A DNA stretch of 64,000 nt from Euphorbia lathyris (taxonomy: Eukaryota; Streptophyta; Magnoliopsida; Malpighiales; Euphorbiaceae), in the NCBI RefSeq assembly GCF_963576675.1, contig NC_088916.1, positions 17,212,501-17,276,500 on the forward strand, given 5' to 3'. Positions 34,803-44,997 of the stretch are shown piece by piece. The position numbers were made by a program, and so were the translations under genes. Position 1 is the stretch's first letter. Every line of letters begins with the position of its first letter. The notes beneath the pieces were generated by a model, which saw nothing but the letters and a program-made list of their open reading frames with translations, was not told the origin of the DNA and did not search any database.

Positions 34803-35993
34803 CTAAGGCGGAGGCAGAGGAGGATTTCCATGAATGTTGAAGTGGGTGAAGAAGGCGTTGGTGAAGGCATTGAAGTTGGCCCTATCCGCTTGCCTTTGAG
34901 CCTCGGAGGTGTCGAAGCGAGCGTCGAGGGCGTCGAAGCGTGAGTCGAAGTGGGTCTGATCGCGTCGTTGGTTCCCCTCCAAAATATCCAACCGGGCATA
35001 GATGGAGTTGAAGTCGTGGTTGGGAGGTGGGCTAAAGTTAGGTCCGAGGTCGGAGTCCCACCCGTCTTCCGCTTGTTGCTCGCCCACCCCCAAACTCTCA
35101 CCCGGACCGGAGGCACGACATTTGAGGGATTTAAAGGCGTTTTTGTCCAAGGGGCGGGCTTCTAAATGGCGAAGGCGGTCAAGGGAGGCGGAGCCAAGGG
35201 TGGAGGTGGCAAAAACAGTGACTAAGTGCCCGAGCCCAAGTTTGGCACGCCTCCGAGTTGGCATTTGGTGGAGCATAGTAGCAACAAGGTAGGAAAGGTC
35301 GAAGGTGAGGCCGTTCACGGAACAATACAGAGCCAAAAGCTCGAGCTTGTTGACCTTATTGGCCTCGGACTTCCCCGTAAAATAATAGTTGATAAAGCGG
35401 TGGAGGAGGTAGAGGATGGGGTCGCGGATGCTACCCGGGTGGAGGTTGGAGACATCATAGGTGTGCAAGCCGGTGATGGAGGCCCAGAATTCACGGGCAG
35501 CGTCTTCAGAGGGCCAAACGGCGGTGCCGAGATCCATTTGCTTGGTGAAATGCGTGCGAATCCAGGTCGTGTCAATGGAGTGAGGATGGTTATAAAGGCG
35601 GAAGGTGAAGAGGGCGGCACCGGGGACACCATTAGATACAAGGGTGGTGTAGAATTCCTGAACCAACGATGGGTACACGTGATGGCGCGCACTAAAATGG
35701 TCGTGCCAACCAAGGGCACGGAGTTTGTCCTCGAATGCCCTACCGACATCGTAGTAGTCGAGAGCACTGAGGTTGATATACGGGAGGGCCATAACGGTGG
35801 AAGGGGAGATGGTGTGGTATTGGACCACCTCCGCTTCAGTGAGAAGGTGAAATAGAGCGTTGTATTGGCGGGTGAGTGGTGGTGTTTCTTCTTGTTCGGG
35901 TGGTGGTGGTGATTGTTGTCGTTGGGAACGAGAAGAGCGGGCACGAGTGGACCGCGGGGGGCGGATGTCGGCTGCACACTTGCTTCGAGTCAT
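34803..35993 (-). CDS. Athila-type third ORF ('env-like'), intact
   Basis: A complete 396-residue frame in the position of the Athila env-like gene, downstream of gag. The N-terminus is basic and Pro-rich (about 1-40). A folded-looking region (about 65-240) contains VYPSLVQEFYTTL and FRLYNHPH, which recall the ATHILA/plant transposon protein families (from memory, not searched). Residues about 330-385 form a likely coiled coil with repeated F-D-S/A-R-F-D words. I see no signal peptide or convincing transmembrane segment, so a membrane envelope role is doubtful. Its start is the ATG at 35993; on the minus strand a TATA box lies about 86-93 bp upstream with a CT-rich leader between. It is the only full-length open gene of this element. 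Confidence 0.82.
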   Translation of the reverse strand: MTRSKCAADIRPPRSTRARSSRSQRQQSPPPPEQEETPPLTRQYNALFHLLTEAEVVQYHTISPSTVMALPYINLSALDYYDVGRAFEDKLRALGWHDHFSARHHVYPSLVQEFYTTLVSNGVPGAALFTFRLYNHPHSIDTTWIRTHFTKQMDLGTAVWPSEDAAREFWASITGLHTYDVSNLHPGSIRDPILYLLHRFINYYFTGKSEANKVNKLELLALYCSVNGLTFDLSYLVATMLHQMPTRRRAKLGLGHLVTVFATSTLGSASLDRLRHLEARPLDKNAFKSLKCRASGPGESLGVGEQQAEDGWDSDLGPNFSPPPNHDFNSIYARLDILEGNQRRDQTHFDSRFDALDARFDTSEAQRQADRANFNAFTNAFFTHFNIHGNPPLPPP

Positions 35994-36078
35994 TATTTAG
36001 GAGGAGTGAGGAAGATTGTAGGAAGAATATGGGGAGTTAGAGTGAGTGTAAGGAAGGGAGTTAGGAAAAAGGGTTGAG

Positions 36079-36086
36079 TATATATA
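36079..36086 (-). promoter_or_regulatory. TATA box upstream of the Athila-type third ORF
   Basis: The minus strand reads CTATATATACTC here, followed by a pyrimidine-rich stretch with repeated ccttc and actcc words up to the ATG at 35993. TATA plus a CT-rich leader within about 90 bp of a start codon is the standard layout of a plant core promoter. Promoter activity is inferred. Confidence 0.6.
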
Positions 36087-37197
36087 GAAAGGGGGTGGAA
36101 TTCCCAGGGATTCTCGTATTCCCAGGAGGGTACGCGGGGCGTGAGGGGGCCATGCCACGCGTATTCCACCTCTTGCTCAAATTCGAGGCAAAATCGTCAA
36201 GGCATGCCATGCGTATCTGTCCTCCTGGCCAAAAATGCGTGGGAGAATGGCGAGGACGCGGGGCGTGCATGGGGGTACGCCCCGCGTACAAGAAGGAAGT
36301 GGAAACATTTGTTGGTTTTCAAAGATATTTTGAATTTTTATGTATTTTAATTGGTGATTAATGTTTTTATGGTTTTTAAAGGGTAATTAAAAGGGTGGTT
36401 AAAGGAAAAATTAATGATGGAGGGAGGTTAAAGAAGTTTGAATTTGAAAAGATGGGATGTGATTGGAGATGAGAGGAGGTGGAGTGTGGGAGTGGAAAAA
36501 ATGTTTGGGGAAGAGAAAAAGCTATTATGGGGAGTTACAATTCGCAACTCCCTAAGGACACGCGGGGCGTAGAAGGGGGCACGCCCCGCGTGGCCGTTAT
36601 TTCCCTGTCTTGGACTTGGTTGGAATAAGGATGCGGGGCTCGGAAAGTGCGGCGCCCTGTGTAACGGGGGACGTGGGGCGAAGGAAGTATGGCGCCCCGC
36701 GTACTCGTGCGTTTGAGCAATAAAACAGGAGCAGAAACTCGGTTACGCGGGGCGTAATGGGGTGTACGTGTCGCGTAAGAACTTTGGATTAGTGATGGGA
36801 TTTGTTTTTTTTTCATGGGTTTTAATTTATAAGAAACGAAACGAGCTGGAAGGAAAGACAAACGAAGATAAAAATTGAAAGAAGAAGACAATGCATACTA
36901 AGAAAAAGAATAAAAATAAAAATAAAAATAAGGTGAAAAATGGATATAATACATATAAACAAAGGGTTTCAGAAATGCAAACCGAGGCTACGTTTTAGAG
37001 TCGGCGTAGCTCGACTTTTTCAGCGGGTCAGCTTATTGCAAGAGGTCCGACCTGGAGCTCGACGGATCTGAGCTGTGATTGGCGAGAAGCATTATTTCCT
37101 GCCCGGACTCTCTATTTCTGGCTCACGGGTTTTGCTCAGTATTGGTTGGGAGAGTTCCTGGCTGCCTTTCCTGTTGTTGTCGGTTCAAGTGAGTCAC
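36087..37197 (-). other. Non-coding spacer between Athila-like gag and third ORF
   Basis: In autonomous Athila elements this position would hold protease, RT, RNase H and integrase; none is visible here. Paired dyads occur at about 36126-36171, 36254-36297 and 36557-36593, and variants near 36630-36780. In several, acgcggggcgt is followed about 10 bases later by acgccccgcgt, making a strong stem-loop. Confidence 0.75.
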
Positions 37198-38257
37198 TTA
37201 GCGACTTAAATCCCTGCAAAATACTTCATTATCGGCGAGACGGGTTAGAATATCCTTTAACAAGGAAGTCACCGATTGACCTTGCACGTTGTTAGGAGGT
37301 TGGGCATTCCGACCATCGGGGGTGTTTTGGGATTGCCCGAGCCCGCGCTCCCTGTATTCTTGGTGGAACTCGGGTGGGGGCCTCAGTACGTTGCTGTTAT
37401 TTCCATATGACAGATTAGGATGTTGGTATCGAGGTCTCCATCCGTTATCGTTATTATTATGGTGGTTAGGATAGGAGTTTGAGTTGGAATTATACCCTGG
37501 GTTACCTCCTACGTAACTTACATTCTCGGTTTCACCGACGAAAGGAGTGCCGGTGTTGCAAATTCTCTCATCATGATCACCACCACAATGGTTGCACATC
37601 AGGACCTTTGCATCTTTGTTGAGGCTCAACTGTGCTATCAAAGCATCGAGTTTCTTGTTCATCTCAACCATGGAACCCTTTGGAGCCTCTTTTTCCACGA
37701 CGAATGCTTGATGTCTCGAAGGTCCGGTAAGCCGATCTTCTTGCCACTGAACTCTTTTTCTTGCGAGCTCGTGGATGAGCTCGTATGCTTCGATTGCCGA
37801 TTTCCTGAACAGGTCCCCACCTGCTGCGGAATCCACGGTAGCATGATTAGTAGGCGTTAAACCGTGATAAGAAGTACTTACCAAATCATGCTTGGGTATG
37901 TCGTGGTGTGGGCAACTTCGAAGCAATTTTCGGAACCTCGCCCAAGCCGCATGAAGGGCTTCGTACTCGAGTTGCTGAAAAGAAGTGATGTCATTACGTA
38001 ACTTCACCGTCTTGGAAGGTGGAAAGTAATAGGAGAGGAACTCCTTTTCGAGCTCGACCCATGGCGTGATAGTACCGGATTCCAAAGAATGCAACCACTC
38101 CAACGCTTGGCCTGTCAAAGAGAAAGGGAAAAGTTTTAGTCATACAGCCTCAACCGGGACACCGTTTTGCCGAGAAGTATCGGCACACATAAGAAATTTG
38201 TCAAGGTGTTCGTTAGGATTCTCATGAAGTTCCCCTCTGAATTGACCGAGTTGTTGG
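37198..38257 (-). pseudogene. gag: Athila-like gag, larger segment
   Basis: This continues the gag begun at 49872, after Sirevirus-like element 1 split a codon; the frame is preserved across the insertion. Joined length is about 414 codons. Near the middle is the retrotransposon gag core (LEWLHSLESGTITPW, FLSYYFPPSKTVKLRND). A CNHCGGDHDERIC zinc-binding cluster and an Asn-rich tail follow. One in-frame TGA at 38140-38142, probably from CGA, breaks it. The protein would form the capsid. It ends at the TAA at 37198-37200 with no pol following. Confidence 0.88.
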
Positions 38258-39594
38258 TGTTGAAACACCTTTCCACATAATTTTGATTTGACAAAATTGT
38301 TTAAGTATAAATTATAACACATATTCTAAACACACTAAGTTTAAATGCTTTGGTTTATTCTACTAATGTGTTTGTTCAATATTGAGTATAAATGTTATAA
38401 GTTATAAGAATTGGAAGGCCCAAGCCCATTGAGGAAGCCAAGGCCCAAGTCAAACAACTCAGTACACTCGGCCCGCGTATGTCAAGACGTTGCCGTTTTG
38501 GACAAAAACACAACTCAGCAAACGGAAGGATCTAGAAGACCTTCGGGAACAACTTCACAATGAAGCTGATGAGTAGTCTCAACAAAGCGTACAAGACAGC
38601 AGCTGGCAAAGGAAAACTTCCAGACAAAGTGTTTCCTCTTTTAGAAAAGTTCAGACGACAGAGTATGTTGTCCAGTTGACTTTACCATAAAAGGAGAGAC
38701 CATCTGCTGAGCTGACCGAGGATAGAAGATACACGATTGTGATTGGCCGAGAGCTCTGTGCAAGTCAGGATGACAACGACACATAGCCGTTTCCCTCCAA
38801 CGGTTATTTCGAAATTCGAAATGACCGAATGACCAGACATCTCTATAAATAGTGCCATCACAAGCTTCACAAAACACAGAACTTCATCAAGCCATTACGC
38901 TGTCCAAATCTCTACAAGTTCTGCAAGCAAGAAGCAAAGCAAAATTCTTACACTACATTTTCATATCTGTGTAAAATTCTAGAGTGATTGTAAATCATCT
39001 AAAGTGTCTTAGCACATCTTTGTATTAGGACAAAAACACTTATCATTTCTAGAGATAGAAAGGAGAGGCTGAGTACTCGGTTTTAAGTACTCAGCGGAGA
39101 GATTAGGATTGAGTAGAAGTATAGAGGAAGGTACTCTTGTCATACTCAATTGCTGATATTGTAAAAGGTTTGAGGCTCTACCTTTAAAGAGCTCAGTAGA
39201 GGATTCGAAATCTCGGAAGTGTTCCGGGGACAGGACGTAGGCTTAGAAGAAGCCGAACCTGGATAAATCTGCTGAGTGAAGTATTTCTAAACCTTAACTC
39301 CTTATTTATATTGCTTGCTTTAAATAATCAAAACTGACCAAGTAAAGAGGTCAAGTTGAGTTGTGCGCGTTGAACGTCTGAGCTCAGGAACAGACTCTAA
39401 GTGCTATCTCCTGACTCAAGCTAAGAAACTGACCTAGTCACCTGTTGACTAAGCCAGTATCTTGCTGTTTACTCAGCGCCGCTGTTGAAACCTTTTTCTT
39501 TAGAAAAAGAAGTCTGCCTAAATTGCGAAAAAAGTTTAAATAGTTCCTAACCCCCCCCTTGGAACTATACTTGCAACTATACAAGGGACCAACA
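38258..39594 (+). repeat. 5' LTR of Sirevirus-like element 1
   Basis: The TATA box CTATAAATAG is at 38843-38852. A perfect 8-bp dyad, ctgagtac/gtactcag, spans 39069-39094. A C8 homopolymer lies near 39551, shortly before the end. The words ctgac, ctgag and ctcag are notably frequent. Confidence 0.94.
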
Positions 39595-39596
39595 AG

Positions 39597-39608
39597 TGGT
39601 ATCAGAGC
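39597..39608 (+). other. Primer-binding site of Sirevirus-like element 1
   Basis: TGGTATCAGAGC, two bases after the LTR, matches initiator Met tRNA. The thirteenth base differs (G instead of C) from the other elements here. Confidence 0.88.
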
Positions 39609-39657
39609 GCTAAAAGCTCACTTTAAAAGGTCTAACAACCTTGAGCTGACCCCTACC

Positions 39658-41382
39658 ATGGGCGAAAACAGCACTCGATTTCTTCCTGGAAACCAAACAA
39701 CTCAAATACTGCCTGAGGGGCTGTCCATTACTAGGCCTCCCCTATTCTTCGGGTCAAACTATACCTTCTGGAAAAATAGGATGAATAACTTCATTCAGGC
39801 TACAAACATGAGTGCCTGGCTATCTATAGTCCAAGGGCCGTTTGTACCTGTTGAGGTTGTGGCTGGCCAAACAGTTATAAAAGCTGAGGCCAAATGGACA
39901 GAGGATGATCTTAAGAAGCTTCAAAACCATGCTTCGGCTATCAATATGCTTCACTATGCGCTCGATGCTGCAGAATATAACAAAATCTCAAGTTGTGAGT
40001 CGGCACAAGAGATCTGGAAAAAGCTGGAAGTCACCTACGAGGGAACAAACAAAGTAAAAGAATCCAAGGTGAATCAGCAGATGAGACTGTACGAGCTGTT
40101 CGAGATGAACAATGATGAGGGCATTTCAGACATGAACGCAAGGTTCACCAACATCATTAATGAGCTCAAGAGACTTGGGAAAATCTTCACTGAGGAAGAA
40201 CAAGTCAAAAAGATACTCAGGAGTCTTCCAAAAGACTGGCAAGCAAAGAAGACAACAGTTGAGGAAGCTCGGGATTTAACCACCTACAAATATGACGAAC
40301 TCATCGGTTCATTGCTGACCCATGAGATATCCATGAAAAACTTTGAGGTGAAGGAAAAATCTGATGACAAGAAGCAGAAGTCACTTGTCATGAAAGCTGA
40401 CTCCACTGACGGGAGTTCAACTGATGATGAGGAGATAGCCATGTTCACAAGAAAGATGAAGAGGCTGTTCAGGAAGAACGACAAATATTCTAAAAAGCCT
40501 TACAAAAAATTTGATAAGTATAAGGCTGACTCAAGCGACAGCAAATACAGAAAGGACAGCTCAAAGCCCATTACATGCTTTGAGTGCCATCAAGCTGGCC
40601 ATATTAAGTCAAACTGCCCCACGCTGAGGAAAGACAAGAAGAATGGGAAGAAGGCAATGGTGGCTACTTAGAGTGACAGTGATGAATCTTCATCAACAGA
40701 AATTGAGGCCACCGAGTCAACGAAGATATGCTTTATGGCTGACGAACTTGCTGAGCCATGCGTCTCTGAGCATGTTGACCCATCCATCGCATCAGATGAT
40801 GAAGAACAATCAAATGCCCAGCTCAGAAACGATATGGTTAATGCCCTGAGTGATCTCTATACACTTGTTCAGAAGTGTAATAAAAAGGTTAGAGCACTCA
40901 GCAGGCGCTGTGACGAAGTGGAAGAGGTCAAACTGAGTGACCTCAGATACCTTCTTCAGGACAATTCGACTCTGCATGATAACATGAAGATCATGCATGA
41001 GTATGTCTCTGAAGTCCAGTCAGTTTCAAAGAAACTGAGGAAGGACGTCACAACTATCCAGAACCAACTAAAGGTTCCTAAGAAAAATAACATTCCTCTG
41101 AGAACTCAGTACCAAGGTTCTCAGCAGAGATGGAATCCCCAGCGAAAAGTCCAGTGTGACTTTTATGGGAAGATAGGACACACTACTAAAGTGTGCTGGC
41201 ACGCTCAGCACTGGGGTGCTGACAAGTCAGTAAAAAATCCTAAACAGAAGGTCAGTTGTGACTTCTGTGGAAAGAATGGCCATACTGTCCATGTATGTCG
41301 CCATAAAATAAAATATGATGTTATACCTGTTGCACCTAACAAGTCAGGACCCAAAAAGAATTGGGTACCTAAAAGTAACTAG
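39658..41382 (+). pseudogene. gag: Sirevirus-like gag, one nonsense codon
   Basis: I start at the ATG at 39658 (MGENSTRFLPGN), matching element 2; an upstream alternative start is not conserved. About 574 codons. It contains the gag core (FFGSNYTFWKNRM, then about 200 residues), a first CCHC knuckle (CFECHQAGHIKSNC) and a long C-terminal part typical of sireviruses. The latter has a coiled-coil-like stretch (LRRD/LSDLYTL region) and two more knuckles. The first of these is damaged (CDFYGKIGH, Cys to Tyr); the second (CDFCGKNGH) is intact. TAG at 40669-40671 replaces a Trp codon kept in element 2. The terminal TAG is at 41380-41382; pol follows in a different frame. Confidence 0.92.
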
Positions 41383-41387
41383 TTACA

Positions 41388-44300
41388 ATGCATGTAAGCC
41401 TGAGATGTGCCGATAAGTCAAAGATGTGGTATATTGACAGCGCATGCTCAAGGCATATGACGGGTGATGAAACTCAGTTCATCACGTTTGAACGTAAACG
41501 AGGAGGGAGCGTAAGTTTTGGAGACAACAAGAAGGGTAAGATAGTAGGCTCAGGAACCATCGGAGGTAATCCTACTATTGAATCTGTCTCCCTAGTCAGC
41601 GGACTCAAATATAACTTACTTAGCGTAGCTCAGCTATGTGACAATGGGAGAAAAGTTATATTTGATCCTACTGGATGTAAAATATACGAGGGTAAAACTA
41701 ATGAGTTAATTTTAACTGCACCTCGGATAGATAATGTCTTTATGCTAGACTTAGAGAAAAAGTTTTCAAAAACTGTGTGCTTAGTATCAAAGGAAGAAAA
41801 TTCCTGGCTATGGCACAGGAGACTTGGTCATGTAAGCATGGACCTCCTGGCCAAACTAGCAAGAAAGCAACTAGTTGAGGGACTGCCTGAACTTAAATTT
41901 CAAAAAGATCAATTATGCCACGCCTACCAAGCTGGAAAACAAACCAAACAATCTTTTCACAGCAAAAACATTGTCTCAACTAAACGTCCGTTAGAATTAC
42001 TACACTTGGATCTCTTTGGTCCAGTCCAGCCGCTGAGTCTGGGTGGAAGAAGATTTTCCTTGGTCATTGTAGATGATTTCTCTCGGTATACGTGGGTTAT
42101 CTTGCTGACCAGCAAGGATGAGACCTTTGAGACATTTTCAAATTTGGTTAAAAAAATTGAAAATGAAAAAGACCTAAAATTAGCTCATATCCGTAGTGAT
42201 AATAACGGTGGAGAATTCAAAAACCAAAAGTTTGTTGAATTCTGTGAAGCCAGCGGCATTGACCATAATTTTTCTGCTCCTAGAACACCTCAGCAAAATG
42301 GGGTTGTAGAAAGGAAGAACAGAACTCTTGTTGAAATAGCAAGGACAATGCTGGATGAGCATAGGCTTCCAAAGTATTTTTGGGGAGAGGCTGTTAACAC
42401 AGCATGCTACATTCTTAATAGGGCTCTAGTTAGACCTATACTCAAGAAAACCCCCTATGAACTTTGGAAAGGACGAAAGTTCAATATTGGATACTTTCAT
42501 GCCTTTGGCTGTAGATGCTTTATTTTAAATACCAAAGATAGCTTAGCAAAGTTTGATTCAAAAGCTGATGAAGCTATCTTTTTGGGCTACTCAACAAACA
42601 GCAAAGCATACAGAGTTTTTAATAAGCGAACTCAAGTTTTAGAAGAGTCAATACATGTAGAGTTCGATGAAACTGACCCTGCAGGTAGATACCAGCCGCT
42701 GACCGAAGATGAACCAAACTCAGTAACCATCGCTGACTCAGAACCAGCTACTGAGTCATTCACGAAAAGGCTGACCAAGAGTAAGAGTGAACCTAAGATT
42801 ACTTTTACTGACCCATCTACTTCTGCAGAGATTGTTGAAACAGGAACAGCACAAGACATGAATCTACCCAAAGAAATAAGAATTCCAAGAGGGCACTCCG
42901 AAAGTGCAATCCTTGATTCTGCTGGGAATACCCTGATGATGAGGAATCAACTCAGGAAGTACCTCAGCAATGTTGCTTTCGTCTCAGTACAAGAACCGAA
43001 GAATTTCGCTGAAGCTGAGTACGATGAATTCTGCATGAACGCAATGCAAGAGGAGCTCGATCAATTTCGAAGAAATGATGTATGGGAGTTAGTGCCTCAT
43101 CCAAAGAGTCAAAAGACCATCGGAACAAGATGGGTCTTCAGGAACAAGATGGACGAACAAGGAAACGTAGTCAGGAACAAAGCAAGGCTTGTAGCTCAGG
43201 GCTACAGTCAGCAAGAAGGTATAGACTACGGTGAGACCTTTGCCCCAGTGGCAAGGCTAGAGGCAATTAGAATACTGTGTGCATATGCATCTTACATGAA
43301 CTTTAAATTATTCCAAATGGATGTCAAAAGTGCTTTTCTTAATGGAGTTATAAACGAGGAGGTTTATGTAAATCAACCTTCAGGTTTTGAGGACCCTAAG
43401 TTCCCAAACCATGTTTACAAACTCAAAAAGGCTCTGTACGGCCTCAAGCAAGCACCACGTGCTTGGTATGAGAGGCTGACCAGTTTCCTGCTGACTAGAA
43501 ATTATGTCAGGGGTAAAGCTGATACAACCTTATTCATTAAGAAAAAGGGTAAAAATACCCTGCTGGCCCAAATTTATGTTGATGATATAATATTTGGTGC
43601 AACTAACGAATCAATGTGCAAGGAGTTCAGCAAACAAATGCAAACTGAGTTTGAAATGTCTATGATGGGAGAACTCAACTTCTTCCTCGGTCTTCAAATT
43701 AAACAAGGAAAGAATGGCATCTTCATCAGTCAAGCCAAATATGCCAAGGAGATCTTAAAGAAATATGACTTGGAAAATTGCAAGCCAATATCCACTCCTA
43801 TGGGCACTGACACTGTCCTCTGCGCTGATGAGAATGGTAAGTCAGTAGACAGCAAGTTATATCGAGGTATGATAGGCTCTCTACTTTACTTAACAGCCCC
43901 GGACATTCAGTTTTCAGTATGCTACTGTGCTAGATATCAATCTAACCCTAAGGAATCTCATTACATTGTTGTAAAAAGAATCCTTAGATATTTGCAAAGC
44001 TCAGTGAACGCATGGTTGTGGTATCCAAATACTCATGATTTTACACTCATCGGATACACTGACGCTGACTATGGACGAGATAAGCTGGAACGTAAAAGCA
44101 CCTCTGGAGGATGCCACTTCTTAGGAAGCTGCCTTGTATCCTGGTTCAGCAAAAAGCAGGCGTCAGTAGCCTTGTCCACCACTGAAGCTGAGTACATTGC
44201 TGCTGGTCAGTGTGTCGCTCAGGTCCTATGGATCAAGCAACAACTTGAAGATTATGGTGTTCAAACAAAGACAATTGAAGTCAAATGTGACAACAAAAGT

Positions 44301-44516
44301 GCAATTGATCTGTCCAAGAACCCAATTCAACACAGCAGAATGAAGCATGTCAGCATCAGACATCACTTCATTAGAGATCATGTACTCAAGGGTGAGATCA
44401 AGCTGACTTTTGTCCCAACGGACGAATAGCTTGCGGATATCTTCACGAAGCCACTGGCTCGTGAGCAGTTCAGCATACTAAGAGAAGCAATTGGTATGTT
44501 TAATCCTCTTCAGTAA
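41388..44516 (+). pseudogene. pol: Sirevirus-like pol (protease, integrase, RT, RNase H)
   Basis: The frame is -1 relative to gag, starting 5 bases after the gag stop. The protease has [13 protein letters not shown] (residues about 14-26). The integrase zinc finger has lost a Cys (CHAYQAGK versus CHACQTGK in element 2). The core has DLFGP, HIRSDN and [12 protein letters not shown], with one extra Asn (SDNNGGEF). RT has [11 protein letters not shown] and [10 protein letters not shown]. Two residues are missing in [10 protein letters not shown] compared with the other copies. RNase H has [14 protein letters not shown] at 44427-44429, probably from CAG, stops about 29 codons before the natural TAA at 44514-44516. 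Confidence 0.93.
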
Positions 44517-44997
44517 ATTCCTGTGCTAAATGAATATTGAATGCTGAATGAATTACATGCTGAATGATTTATTGTTTGCTGAGTATCTCATTGAAACTGA
44601 CTGAATATACAATAATGAGTAAACTTGCACACTGAGTAAATTAGTTTAGAACTTGAACTTAAAATCATCCTTAAATAATGCACTGACCACTCAGAATATC
44701 AAACGCTTGACATTCTAAATACTGAGTGATTAATCCGTTAGCATAAATGCCAAGCACGCGTATAACCTAGGATGATGTATTCGCCGTAATGTGTCATAAA
44801 TGCCAGGATCCTTGTCGGTACATGATCCCAAGGCAAAACTGACACATGGATTTGGTTAAGATCCACACCGTTCAACTCGTCTATAAATTATGGGCATTTC
44901 CCCATCTTTTACTCTTTATGCTTAACAAATTCTTAAGGCTAAGAAATTACTCAAATTTCTCTCTCTCAAATACCTCTCTTCTCTCCATCTTAAAAGA
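44517..44997 (+). other. Spacer between pol and the third ORF
   Basis: 481 bp without coding potential, holding the putative internal promoter. It is rich in ctgag/ctgac words at its start. The corresponding spacer is absent from Sirevirus-like elements 2 and 3 because their deletions span it. Confidence 0.75.
44882..44890 (+). promoter_or_regulatory. Putative internal promoter (TATA box) for the third ORF
   Basis: TATAAATTA lies 116 bp before the ATG at 44998. It is followed by a pyrimidine-rich leader (ctctctctcaaatacctctc and further CT runs) just before the start. This is a typical plant TATA plus Y-patch layout and suggests a separate transcript. Activity is inferred. Confidence 0.6.

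Noticed and set aside
35226..35855. Long plus-strand frame opposite the Athila-type third ORF
   Set aside because: It is the complementary shadow of a GC-rich real frame; the minus-strand frame has the recognisable protein and the promoter.
38641..38877. Antisense open frame in the Sirevirus LTR (also near 48733 and 58027)
   Set aside because: It is conserved only because the LTRs are similar, crosses the LTR TATA box, and lacks recognisable protein features.
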